This document shows, piece after piece, positions 14,539 to 22,407 of a DNA stretch of 36,585 nucleotides. The stretch lies in contig CAMDRT010000044.1 of the NCBI GenBank assembly GCA_945906815.1, forward strand, positions 1-36,585. The letters run 5' to 3'. The number at the start of each line of letters is the position of its first letter. Position 1 is the stretch's first letter. The position numbers and the translations under genes were made by a program. A model generated the notes under the pieces. That model did not search any database and had not been told where the DNA came from. It saw only the letters and a list, made by a program, of their open reading frames with translations. Origin of the DNA: Bordetella parapertussis. GTDB lineage: Bacteria; Pseudomonadota; Gammaproteobacteria; Burkholderiales; SG8-41.

Positions 14539-16931
14539 ACCGCGACTCCTTCTACCTTGGGCAACTGTGGCTGACCCGCACGACGCTCTACCGTCAATTC
14601 GGCATGGGCGTCGCCCAGCGCAGCGGTTTCTTGGCACGCAGCGGCAAGCCGTATGCAGTGCGCCGGCAATTTATCGTCGATGGCATAGGCCACCACAGCT
14701 ACACCGCCACCCTGCCGCACCTGCAGGCTATCGCCATCCCGCAAACCGAGGGTGCCGGCCAGTGCGCGATTCATGCTCGCCCGCGGCGGCAAGCCGGCGT
14801 GTGTTTTTTGCAGCGACGGCGCACGGCGCACCATCGCGTCTGCCGCGTAAATCGGCGTTTCGGCTATGCGCTGCAGCCCCGCACCGGCACTCACGCCGCT
14901 CACGGAAAAGTCCTGTAAATTATTGTTTTTATTTATATTTTCAGATACCAGCACTTCGCCGCGCACATCGGTGGCGCTTTGTTGATCGAACCCTGCCAGC
15001 CCCAGCAGATTGCCCAGCACGCGCAACACTTTCCACGCCGGCCGCGTCTCACCCAACGGCTGCACCACGCCCTGAAAACTTTGCGCACGGCCTTCGGTAT
15101 TGATGAAGGTGCCCGCGGTCTCGGTAAACGGAGAAATCGGCAACAGCACCTGCGCGTATTCCAGCGCCCGGTGCTGGTAAGCGCTCATCGCCACCACCAA
15201 TTCCGCCTGCTTCATGGCAGCGACGGATAGACGCGGATCATGCATATCGAGTTCGGGTTCGACACCCAGCAACACATACGCCTTGAGCGGCTGCGCGATC
15301 ATCTGCGCCGCATTGGCGCCAGCGGCGCCTGCGGCACCTGTTGTTATAGGCAGCGCATTTGCAACATAGCCGCCGACGCTGTTCGCGGCCTCGCCCAGGA
15401 AACCAAAACGTGCGCCGGTAATTTCCGCCAACGCCTGCGCCAGCGCGTGCAGTTGCGACGCCTGTGCATGATGCTGCGCGAAGTTGCCGAGGAACACCGC
15501 AACATTCTTGCCCTCGGTAAGACTGGCTGCGATGCGCTGTGCAGGGTCAGCAACCGTCACCGTCGCCAGCACGGCGCTCACGCTGTGCGGAACGGCCACA
15601 TTTTTTGCCGCCGCTGCCGCCTTCACCACCTGCGCCAGCGTCTCCACCATCGCCGCCGGCGCGACGATAGCCTGGTTGGTAATGCGCATCAGTAGATCGT
15701 CATCTACTGAATGCAATATATTTATTTTTAATGATTTTTTAGCTGACTGCCGCAGCCGGTGCGCGATCAGCGGCTGATCCTTGCGTAAGCTGGAACCGAC
15801 CACCAGCACGCGATCCAATTGCGACACTTCAGCGATGCTCATGCCCAGCCACGGCGCGCCGGCCATGCTGCTGTCGGCGCGGAAATCAGACTGGCGCAAG
15901 CGGAAATCGACATTGCCCGACCCCAGGCCGCGCACCACTTTTTGCAGCAGATGCAACTCTTCCAGCGTTTGATGCGGCGTCGCCAGCGCGCCGATGGCTT
16001 GCGCACCATGCGTCGCCGCGATGCGCTTCAATTCGCTGGCAACGAAATTCAGTGCGGTCTGCCAATCCACTTCTTTCCATGCGCCGCTTTGCTTTAACAG
16101 CGGACGCGTGAGGCGCTGCTCGGAATTAAGCGCCTCATACGAGAAACGGTCTTTATCCGAAATCCAGCATTCGTTGATCGCCTCGTTTTCCAACGGCAGT
16201 GCGCGCATCACGCGGTTTTGCTTTATCTGCAAGGTCAGGTTGGAACCCAGACCGCAGTGCGGGCTGATCGATGGCTTGCGCGTCAGCTCCCAGGTACGCG
16301 CGCTGTAGCGGAACGGCTTGGAGGTCAACGCGCCCACCGGACACAGGTCGATCACATTACCCGAAAGCTCCGAGTCCACAGTCTTGCCCACAAAGGTGAT
16401 GATCTCGGCGTGCTCGCCGCGCCCGATCATGCCCAGTTCCATGACGCCGGCGATCTCCTGCCCAAAGCGCACGCAGCGCGTGCAGTGTATGCAGCGCGTC
16501 ATATCGGTGGCTATCAGCGGGCCGAGGTTTTTGTTGACCACCACGCGCTTGGCTTCTTCGTAGTGCGAGCCGCTGGCACCATAACCCACCGCTAAATCCT
16601 GTAACTGGCATTCGCCGCCCTGATCGCAGATCGGGCAATCCAGCGGATGGTTAATCAGCAAAAATTCCATCACGCCTTTTTGTGCGGTAACGGCCTGCGC
16701 GGAATGGGTTTGCACTTTCATGCCGTTGGTGACCGGCGTGGCGCAAGCGGGCATGGGCTTGGGCACCTTTTCGATCTGCACCAGACACATGCGGCAGTTG
16801 GCGGCTATCGACAGCTTGCGGTGATAACAAAAATGCGGCACGTAGATGCCCGCCAGGCGCGCGGCATCCATCACCGTGCTGCCATCGGGCACATCAAGCT
16901 TGTTGCCGTCGATTTCGATTTCTAGTGGCAT
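14535..16931 (-). CDS. nuoG: NADH-quinone oxidoreductase subunit G
   Basis: A 798-residue peripheral-arm subunit with several iron-sulfur clusters and a molybdopterin-oxidoreductase-like domain without molybdenum. Numbering from ATG 16931, the N-terminal [2Fe-2S] ligands are C35, C46, C49 and C63. The His-ligated [4Fe-4S] site is H95, C99, C102 and C108 (HPLDCPICDQGGEC). A further [4Fe-4S] site begins at C147, C150 and C153 and is completed by the Cys in VIDLCPVGAL. The remaining 550 residues are the degenerate molybdopterin fold. A TTG at 16946 is an alternative start; an AGGAG at 16948-16952 is too close to it and rather far (16 nt) from the ATG, so the start is not fully settled. An inverted array separates it from nuoF. 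Confidence 0.95.
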   Translation of the reverse strand: MPLEIEIDGNKLDVPDGSTVMDAARLAGIYVPHFCYHRKLSIAANCRMCLVQIEKVPKPMPACATPVTNGMKVQTHSAQAVTAQKGVMEFLLINHPLDCPICDQGGECQLQDLAVGYGASGSHYEEAKRVVVNKNLGPLIATDMTRCIHCTRCVRFGQEIAGVMELGMIGRGEHAEIITFVGKTVDSELSGNVIDLCPVGALTSKPFRYSARTWELTRKPSISPHCGLGSNLTLQIKQNRVMRALPLENEAINECWISDKDRFSYEALNSEQRLTRPLLKQSGAWKEVDWQTALNFVASELKRIAATHGAQAIGALATPHQTLEELHLLQKVVRGLGSGNVDFRLRQSDFRADSSMAGAPWLGMSIAEVSQLDRVLVVGSSLRKDQPLIAHRLRQSAKKSLKINILHSVDDDLLMRITNQAIVAPAAMVETLAQVVKAAAAAKNVAVPHSVSAVLATVTVADPAQRIAASLTEGKNVAVFLGNFAQHHAQASQLHALAQALAEITGARFGFLGEAANSVGGYVANALPITTGAAGAAGANAAQMIAQPLKAYVLLGVEPELDMHDPRLSVAAMKQAELVVAMSAYQHRALEYAQVLLPISPFTETAGTFINTEGRAQSFQGVVQPLGETRPAWKVLRVLGNLLGLAGFDQQSATDVRGEVLVSENINKNNNLQDFSVSGVSAGAGLQRIAETPIYAADAMVRRAPSLQKTHAGLPPRASMNRALAGTLGLRDGDSLQVRQGGGVAVVAYAIDDKLPAHCIRLAAACQETAALGDAHAELTVERRAGQPQLPKVEGVAV

Positions 16932-16959
16932 AACGAATAAAGTCAAACTCCTTTTTTGA

Positions 16960-17030
16960 CGCAGATTTACGCAGATTTACGCAGATTTATTCGCGGGTAA
17001 TCCGCGTTCATCTGCGTAAATCTGCGTCAA
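16960..17030. repeat. Inverted tandem array of the ACGCAGATTT word, nuoF-nuoG junction
   Basis: Left arm: three head-to-tail 10-bp units CGCAGATTTA (16960-16989). Centre: a small perfect hairpin CGCGG-GTAAT-CCGCG inside 16992-17006. Right arm: two inverted units, TCTGCGTAAA and TCTGCGTCAA (17011-17030). The outermost arms pair perfectly over about 21 bp. The sequence differs from the GTGAACG arrays but the plan is the same. It lies 26 bp from the nuoF stop and 28 bp from the nuoG start. Confidence 0.92.
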
Positions 17031-17056
17031 TGGTTTTGAAGTTTACTTGTCCTCTA

Positions 17057-18382
17057 TCAAATATAAGGCGCCACTAAACACTGCTTGTGGTCGATGTGAT
17101 ATTGAAATTCATCGCGATAATGCTTGATAAACGCACGCACCGGCATCGCCGCTGCATCGCCCAGCGCGCAAATCGTGCGCCCCTGAATATTGTCGGCCAC
17201 GCGGTTCAATTGATCGAGGTCTTCATTCCGGCCCTTGCCGTGCTCAATGCGATCCAGCACGCGATACAGCCAGCCGGTGCCTTCGCGGCAGGGCGTGCAC
17301 TGGCCGCAGGATTCCTCGAAATAAAAATACGACAATCGCAGCAACGATTTCACCATGCAGCGCGTTTCGTTCATTACGATCACTGCGCCGGAACCCAGCA
17401 TCGAACCTGCCTTGGCAATGGCGTCATAATCCATGTCGGTGGCCATCATGATATCCGCAGGCAGCACCGGCATCGATGAACCGCCGGGAATCACCGCCTT
17501 CAGCTTCACGCCATCGCGCATGCCGCCGGCCATTTCCAGCAGTCTGGCAAACGGTGTGCCGAGCCGGATTTCATAATTGCCCGGACGCGCCACGTCGCCC
17601 GATACCGAAAATAATTTGGTGCCGCCGTTATTCGGCTTTCCCAGGTTGAGAAAAGCCTCGCCGCCATTGCGGATGATCCACGGCACCGCTGCAAACGTTT
17701 CCGTGTTGTTGATGGTGGTGGGCTTGCCGTAAAGGCCGAAGCTCGCCGGAAACGGCGGCTTGAAGCGTGGCTGGCCTTTTTTGCCTTCGAGCGATTCCAG
17801 CAAGCCGGTTTCCTCACCGCAAATATAGGCACCGTAGCCATGATGCGCATGCAACTGAAAACTGTAGTCCGAACCCAGAATCCGCTCGCCCAGGTAGCCC
17901 GCGGCACGCGCTTCTTCCAGCGCCTCTTCAAACCGCTCGTAGACCTCCCAGATTTCGCCGTGTATGTAGTTGTAGCCCACGGCTATGCCCATGGCATAAG
18001 CCGCGATAATCATGCCTTCGATCACGCTGTGCGGGTTGTAACGCAGTATGTCGCGATCCTTGAAAGTACCGGGCTCGCCTTCGTCGGAGTTGCACACCAG
18101 ATACTTTGCGCCCGCATACTGGCGCGGCATAAAACTCCACTTCAGCCCCGCCGGGAAGCCTGCGCCACCACGGCCGCGCAGCGCAGATTTTTTGACTTCC
18201 GCGATAACGTTTTCCGGTGTGATGTTGTCCCTGAATATCTTGCGCAGCGCCTGATAACCGCCCAGCGCCTCGTATTCCTTAAGCCGCCAGTTGGTACCGT
18301 CAATGCCCTTCATGATCAGGGCATCGGGTCCATACAGGTCTTTGGCGAAGGGTGCCACGGGTAGTCCGATCGGCAGGCCCAT
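17057..18382 (-). CDS. nuoF: NADH-quinone oxidoreductase subunit F
   Basis: A 441-residue subunit that oxidises NADH: it binds NADH and FMN and holds [4Fe-4S] cluster N3. Numbering from ATG 18382, the glycine-rich nucleotide loop RGRGGAGFP is at 69-77. NSDEGEPGTFKDRDIL follows near 98-113 and GAYICGEETGLLESLEGKKG near 184. The cluster ligands are C359, C362 and C365 (ESCGQCTPCREG) plus C405 (GRTICALGD). The ATG overlaps the stop of nuoE by one base (TAATG). Upstream in-frame codons lie inside nuoE and are rejected. Together with NuoE and NuoG it forms the NADH dehydrogenase module. Confidence 0.97.
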   Translation of the reverse strand: MGLPIGLPVAPFAKDLYGPDALIMKGIDGTNWRLKEYEALGGYQALRKIFRDNITPENVIAEVKKSALRGRGGAGFPAGLKWSFMPRQYAGAKYLVCNSDEGEPGTFKDRDILRYNPHSVIEGMIIAAYAMGIAVGYNYIHGEIWEVYERFEEALEEARAAGYLGERILGSDYSFQLHAHHGYGAYICGEETGLLESLEGKKGQPRFKPPFPASFGLYGKPTTINNTETFAAVPWIIRNGGEAFLNLGKPNNGGTKLFSVSGDVARPGNYEIRLGTPFARLLEMAGGMRDGVKLKAVIPGGSSMPVLPADIMMATDMDYDAIAKAGSMLGSGAVIVMNETRCMVKSLLRLSYFYFEESCGQCTPCREGTGWLYRVLDRIEHGKGRNEDLDQLNRVADNIQGRTICALGDAAAMPVRAFIKHYRDEFQYHIDHKQCLVAPYI

Positions 18383-18882
18383 TATGTGAGCGCCTCCAGC
18401 AGTGCATCGAGTTTGTCCACGCTCATCGCGCACAGCATCTGCTTGTTATTGTGCAGCAACACCGGCGCCTCACCGCACGCACCCAGGCACTCGCCCTGCT
18501 TGAGGGTAAAGCGCCCGTCCGCCGTGGTCTCGCCAAATCCAATGCCCAGTTTTTGTTTCAGATGCGCGGCCGCAAGGTTTGCGCCGGACAGTGCGCAAGG
18601 CAGGTTGGTGCATATCGTCAGCTTGTGACGGCCTACTGGCCGCAGCTCGTACATGGTGTAAAACGATGCGACCTCGTACACCGCCACCGGCGGCATGCCG
18701 AGATACTGCGCAATGAGATCCATGGTGTCGTTCGACAGCCAGCCTTTTTCGTCCTGCGCAATGGTCAGCGCCGCCATCACCGCGGATTGCTTTTCCTGCG
18801 GCGGATACTTGGCTACGGCTTTGTCAATTTTCGCCAGCGCAGCGGGCGACAACCCGATGTTTTCCATCGCCGGCGCGTTCAT
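18382..18882 (-). CDS. nuoE: NADH-quinone oxidoreductase subunit E
   Basis: A 166-residue thioredoxin-like [2Fe-2S] protein (cluster N1a) of the NADH dehydrogenase module. The four ligands are C91 and C96 (CTNLPCALSG) and C132 and C136 (GECLGACGEAP). The N-terminal helical part with KYPPQEKQSAVMAALTIAQD and GWLSNDTMDLIAQYL is typical. Length is normal. It overlaps nuoD by 4 bp upstream and nuoF by 1 bp downstream, so D, E and F are likely translated as a coupled set. Confidence 0.97.
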   Translation of the reverse strand: MNAPAMENIGLSPAALAKIDKAVAKYPPQEKQSAVMAALTIAQDEKGWLSNDTMDLIAQYLGMPPVAVYEVASFYTMYELRPVGRHKLTICTNLPCALSGANLAAAHLKQKLGIGFGETTADGRFTLKQGECLGACGEAPVLLHNNKQMLCAMSVDKLDALLEALT

Positions 18883-20132
18883 CGATCCACCTCGCCGAAC
18901 ACAATATCCTGGGTGCCGATAATCGCCACCACATCCGCAATCATGTGGCCGCGCGACATTTCATCCAGCGCGGACAGATGCGCAAAGCCCGGCGCACGTA
19001 TTTTCAGACGATAGGGTTTGTTGGCGCCATCGGAAACCAGATAGACGCCGAACTCGCCCTTGGGATGCTCCACTGCCGCATACGCCTCGCCTGCGGGCAC
19101 ATGCATGCCTTCGGTGAACAGTTTGAAATGGTGGATCAGCTCTTCCATGTTCTGCTTCATGCCCACGCGCGAGGGCGGCGCCACCTTGTGGCTGTCGCTC
19201 ATCACCGGGCCGGGATTCTTGCGCAGCCAATCGATGCATTGCCTGACGATGTTATTCGATTGGCGCATCTCTTCGATGCGCACCAGATAACGGTCATAAC
19301 AATCACCGTTTACGCCCACCGGTATGTCGAATTGCATGCGCTCGTACACCTCGTACGGCTGCTTCTTGCGCAAATCCCACTCAATACCGGAACCGCGCAG
19401 CATGGGCCCAGTGAAACCCAGCGCCTTGGCGCGCTCCGGCGTCACCACGCCTATGCCGACCGTGCGCTGCTTCCAGATGCGGTTGTCGGTGAGCAGGGTT
19501 TCATACTCATCGATATAGGCCGGAAAGCGCGTCGTAAAATTCTCCACAAAATCCAGCAACGAACCCTGACGGTTCGCATTGAGATCCTTGATCGCGGCGG
19601 CATTGTGAATTTTCGAGGCACTGTACTGCGGCATGGTGTCCGGCAGATCGCGATACACCCCGCCCGGACGATAGTAGGCCGCATGCATGCGCGCGCCCGA
19701 CACTGCTTCATAGGTATCGAACAAGTCTTCGCGCTCGCGAAAACAATACAAAAACACCGTCATTGCACCCACGTCGAGCGCGTGGCAACCCAGCCACAGC
19801 AGGTGATTCAGCAGGCGCGTGATTTCGTCGAACATCACGCGAATATATTGCGCGCGCAGCGGGACCTGTATGCCCGCCAGCCGTTCAATCGCCATCACGT
19901 AGGCGTGCTCGTTCACCATCATCGACACATAGTCCAGCCGGTCCATGTACGGCAGCGACTGAATAAAGGTCTTATGCTCGGCGAGCTTTTCCGTTGCTCG
20001 ATGCAGCAGGCCGATGTGCGGATCGGCGCGCTCGATGACCTCGCCGTCCAGTTCGAGCACCAGACGCAATACGCCGTGCGCCGCCGGGTGTTGCGGGCCA
20101 AAATTCATCGTGTAGTTGCGGATCTCAGCCAT
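18879..20132 (-). CDS. nuoD: NADH-quinone oxidoreductase subunit D
   Basis: A 417-residue subunit of the quinone-reducing module, related to the large subunit of [NiFe] hydrogenases but lacking the metal cysteines. NFGPQHPAAHGVLRLVLELDG (residues 11-31) contains the HPAAHG loop next to the quinone. IGLLHRATEKLAE, MDRLDYVSMMVNEHAY and the C-terminal HMIADVVAIIGTQDIVFGEVDR are family signatures; the C-terminal Arg completes the ancestral metal-site remnant. There is a good ribosome-binding site: AGGTGA directly upstream of ATG 20132. It is separated from nuoC by an inverted repeat array, whereas most Betaproteobacteria I know have a short gap here. Confidence 0.97.
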   Translation of the reverse strand: MAEIRNYTMNFGPQHPAAHGVLRLVLELDGEVIERADPHIGLLHRATEKLAEHKTFIQSLPYMDRLDYVSMMVNEHAYVMAIERLAGIQVPLRAQYIRVMFDEITRLLNHLLWLGCHALDVGAMTVFLYCFREREDLFDTYEAVSGARMHAAYYRPGGVYRDLPDTMPQYSASKIHNAAAIKDLNANRQGSLLDFVENFTTRFPAYIDEYETLLTDNRIWKQRTVGIGVVTPERAKALGFTGPMLRGSGIEWDLRKKQPYEVYERMQFDIPVGVNGDCYDRYLVRIEEMRQSNNIVRQCIDWLRKNPGPVMSDSHKVAPPSRVGMKQNMEELIHHFKLFTEGMHVPAGEAYAAVEHPKGEFGVYLVSDGANKPYRLKIRAPGFAHLSALDEMSRGHMIADVVAIIGTQDIVFGEVDR

Positions 20133-20156
20133 GAGTCACCTGGCAGTGACTGTGAC

Positions 20157-20240
20157 ACGTGAAAAATGAAATGTGAAAAGTAACACCACACACCACAGGT
20201 GCGCAGTTACGCTTCACGTTTCTCGTTTCACGTTTCACGT
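20157..20240. repeat. Inverted array of a GTGAAAC-like word, nuoC-nuoD junction
   Basis: The right arm (20206-20240) contains CGTTTCA-type heptamers in tandem (CGTTTCT, CGTTTCA, CGTTTCA), ending in CGT and preceded by GTTACGCTTCA. The left arm (20157-20184) is a decayed inverted version beginning ACGTGAAA and ending GTAAC, pairing with GTTAC at the inner end and with ACGT at the outer end. Arm lengths differ by about seven bases, consistent with loss of one unit. The array ends 2 bp from the nuoC stop codon. Confidence 0.85.
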
Positions 20241-20242
20241 CC

Positions 20243-20866
20243 TTACCCCTTGCGGAACCCTTCGCTGTCGCCGTAGTGTTGTTCACGAATAATGCGCGGC
20301 GTAATCTCGCGCGGCTCTATGGTCACCGGCTGATAAATCACCCGCTGCTTGTCCGGGTCGTAGCGCATTTCGACGTTGCCCGACAGCGGAAAATCCTTGC
20401 GGAACGGGTGGCCGATAAAGCCGTAGTCCGTCAACAAGCGGCGCAGGTCGGGATGGCCGGTAAACATGATGCCATACAGATCAAACGCTTCCCGTTCATA
20501 CCAATTCGCCGACGGCCACACGCCGATCACCGAATCTACCACAGGAAAATCATCGTCCGCCGCAAACACCCGCAGGCGCAGGCGGCAGTTGTAGCTGATA
20601 CTGAGCAGGTGATACACCACCGCGAAGCGCTGGCCGCCCCAGGCGCCTTCGCCCCCATCACCATACGTGCTGTAATCCATGCCGCACAGGTCCATCAACT
20701 GCTCGAATTTCAACTCGGGCGTATCCCGCAGTTTTTCCGCCACCGTCAGCAGGTGTTGCGCTTTCACCACCACCGTCAATTCGCCCAGTGCGATGGTCCC
20801 GCTCACCAGCAGATCGCCGAGCGCCGCCTGCAGCATCGTGGTCAGAGATTCGAGACGGGTAGCCAT
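20243..20866 (-). CDS. nuoC: NADH-quinone oxidoreductase subunit C
   Basis: A 207-residue hydrophilic subunit of the connecting module of complex I, binding next to NuoD. Recognisable segments are FEQLMDLCGMDYSTYGDGGE (near residues 54-73), RFAVVYHLLSISYNCRLRLRV and the family signature WYEREAFDLYGIMFTGHPDL (near 123-142), followed by RRLLTDYGFIGHPFRKDFPL. The ~207-residue length is the separate form; in enterobacteria nuoC is fused to nuoD, here it is not. It lies 9 bp after nuoB. Confidence 0.97.
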   Translation of the reverse strand: MATRLESLTTMLQAALGDLLVSGTIALGELTVVVKAQHLLTVAEKLRDTPELKFEQLMDLCGMDYSTYGDGGEGAWGGQRFAVVYHLLSISYNCRLRLRVFAADDDFPVVDSVIGVWPSANWYEREAFDLYGIMFTGHPDLRRLLTDYGFIGHPFRKDFPLSGNVEMRYDPDKQRVIYQPVTIEPREITPRIIREQHYGDSEGFRKG

Positions 20867-20875
20867 AGTGCGCGC

Positions 20876-21358
20876 TTAGAGACGGGCTATCGTATTGGTG
20901 CGTTTGATCTTGTTCTGCAGCTGGATGATGCCATACAGCAGCGCTTCGGCCGTCGGCGGGCATCCCGGCACATAGATATCCACCGGCACGATGCGGTCGC
21001 AGCCGCGCACCACCGAATACGAGTAATGATAATAACCGCCGCCATTGGCGCACGACCCCATCGAAATCACCCAGCGCGGCTCGGCCATCTGGTCATACAC
21101 TTTGCGCAGCGCCGGGGCCATTTTATTGCACAAGGTGCCGGCGACGATCATCACATCCGACTGGCGCGGACTGGGACGAAATACGATGCCGAAACGGTCG
21201 AGGTCGTAACGCGACGCACCCGCGTGCATCATCTCCACCGCGCAACAAGCTAACCCGAACGTCATCGGCCACAGCGACCCGGTGCGCGTCCAGTTGATCA
21301 GCGCGTCGGCGGTGGTGGTGATGAATCCTTTTTCGTCGAGGGTTTCGATGGCGCCCAT
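20876..21358 (-). CDS. nuoB: NADH-quinone oxidoreductase subunit B
   Basis: A 160-residue iron-sulfur subunit carrying the terminal [4Fe-4S] cluster N2 that reduces quinone. Cluster ligands are C38 and C39 (the unusual adjacent pair in LACCAVEMM), C103 (SMGSCANGGG) and C133 (YVPGCPPTAEALLYG). It belongs to the small-subunit family of [NiFe] hydrogenases. The start MGAIETLDEKGFITTTADAL agrees with relatives. It is 24 bp from nuoA and 9 bp from nuoC. All ligands are intact and length is normal. Confidence 0.97.
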   Translation of the reverse strand: MGAIETLDEKGFITTTADALINWTRTGSLWPMTFGLACCAVEMMHAGASRYDLDRFGIVFRPSPRQSDVMIVAGTLCNKMAPALRKVYDQMAEPRWVISMGSCANGGGYYHYSYSVVRGCDRIVPVDIYVPGCPPTAEALLYGIIQLQNKIKRTNTIARL

Positions 21359-21382
21359 GGGATTACCTCATTGCCTGAAATT

Positions 21383-21757
21383 TCATTCCCAATCCAGCGC
21401 GCCCTTCATCCACTCGTAGACAAAACCCACGACGAGGATGCCGAGAAACACCACCATGGCAAGGTAACGGAACGTGCTTTCGGCCTGCTCACCCAGCACG
21501 ATCGCCCATGGGAACAGGAACGCAATTTCGAGATCAAACAAAATGAACAGTATCGCCACCAGATAGTAGCGCACGTCGAATTTCATGCGCGCATCTTCAA
21601 ACGCCTCAAAGCCGCATTCGTAGGGCGAAAGTTTTTCCTCGTTCGGCCGATGCGCGCCCAGCAGCCGCGTCAGTCCGCTACTCAATAACATCGGCGCAAC
21701 ACCGACCATCAGGCCGACGCCGATGAACATCAGAATGGGGAAATAGTTTTCAAGCAT
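21383..21757 (-). CDS. nuoA: NADH-quinone oxidoreductase subunit A
   Basis: A 124-residue membrane protein (ND3 type) with three helices (residues about 5-30, 62-82 and 90-115). It is the first gene of the nuo operon. The loop between helices 1 and 2 holds EEKLSPYECGFEAFEDARMKF; its Cys is the one that changes accessibility in the active/deactive transition in mitochondrial relatives. VRYYLVAILFILFDLEIAFL is the most conserved stretch. It starts 70 bp downstream of tRNA-Leu; no clear promoter is visible in that gap, so transcription may begin upstream of the tRNA or of secG. Confidence 0.96.
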   Translation of the reverse strand: MLENYFPILMFIGVGLMVGVAPMLLSSGLTRLLGAHRPNEEKLSPYECGFEAFEDARMKFDVRYYLVAILFILFDLEIAFLFPWAIVLGEQAESTFRYLAMVVFLGILVVGFVYEWMKGALDWE

Positions 21758-21827
21758 GCTGCATCAACAAAGTATCATTTTCCTGACCCGATTGACTGTC
21801 CTGCGTATTCCTCAACCCTGCAACTAC

Positions 21828-21912
21828 TGGTGCCGACGGAGAGACTCGAACTCTCACGGCTTTCGCCACCGCCCCCTCAAGACGGCGTGTCTACCAATTC
21901 CACCACGACGGC
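21828..21912 (-). tRNA. tRNA-Leu (anticodon GAG)
   Basis: An 85-nt cloverleaf including an encoded CCA end (complement of 21828-21830). The acceptor 5' side is GCCGTCG. The D-arm has the leucine-type GGTGGAATTGGTAGACAC. The anticodon stem is CCGTC/GGCGG with loop TTGAGGG, giving anticodon GAG for CUC and CUU codons. A variable arm of class II follows, then the T-arm GAGAG-TTCGAGT-CTCTC. The acceptor 3' side is CGTCGGC with discriminator A, as leucine tRNAs need. Position 5:68 is a U-U mismatch, the only defect in the acceptor stem. It lies between secG and nuoA, a location I associate with Betaproteobacteria. Confidence 0.95.
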
Positions 21913-21965
21913 ATAACGCTTGCAGCAACCACCCCTACCCCGTTGCGGGGATTTATCTGTCATTA

Positions 21966-22373
21966 TTACTTCGGCAAATCTGCTGCTTTGGCAGCCGGTG
22001 CTGCGGGGGTCGCCTTGTCAGACTTTTCACCCGCATCACTTTTGGCCGCCGGAATCGCAGGCACCTCCGAAGCGCCCGGCGCTTTATCCGGCGCGCTTTG
22101 CGTCGCCGCCGGCTGATTGGCCATTACCCCTTTGCTAGCAGTTCTTTGGTTCGACAACACCGACAGGCCAATGCTGGTTAAAAAAAACACCAAGGCCAGG
22201 CCCGCTGTCATGCGGCTTAAAAAATTGGCCGAGCCAGCAGAACCAAACACGCTGCCCGCGGAACCCGTGCCAAACGCCGCGCCCACGTCCGCGCCCTTGC
22301 CGTGCTGCACCAGCACCAGGCCGATGATACCGGCGGCGGCGATAATATGCAAAATGAGAACCCCAAGATCCAT
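21966..22373 (-). CDS. secG: Preprotein translocase subunit SecG
   Basis: A 135-residue inner-membrane component of the SecYEG channel that assists SecA-driven export. It has two hydrophobic helices (residues 3-20 and 55-75) linked by the signature QHGKGADVGAAFGTGSAGSV. The C-terminal half after residue 80 is a hydrophilic Ala/Pro/Lys-rich tail (for example GEKSDKATPAAPAAKAA), longer than in E. coli SecG (110 residues) but usual in this class. It is directly downstream of tpiA (34 bp) and upstream of tRNA-Leu. Confidence 0.95.
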   Translation of the reverse strand: MDLGVLILHIIAAAGIIGLVLVQHGKGADVGAAFGTGSAGSVFGSAGSANFLSRMTAGLALVFFLTSIGLSVLSNQRTASKGVMANQPAATQSAPDKAPGASEVPAIPAAKSDAGEKSDKATPAAPAAKAADLPK

Positions 22374-22407
22374 AAATTAATCCAATATTATCCATTACTT
22401 AAAAACA

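Noticed and set aside
14539..14637. Longer nuoH start within nuoG
   Set aside because: The extension is Arg/Cys-rich and lies wholly inside nuoG; the GTG at 14538 has a good ribosome-binding site and matches the family start.
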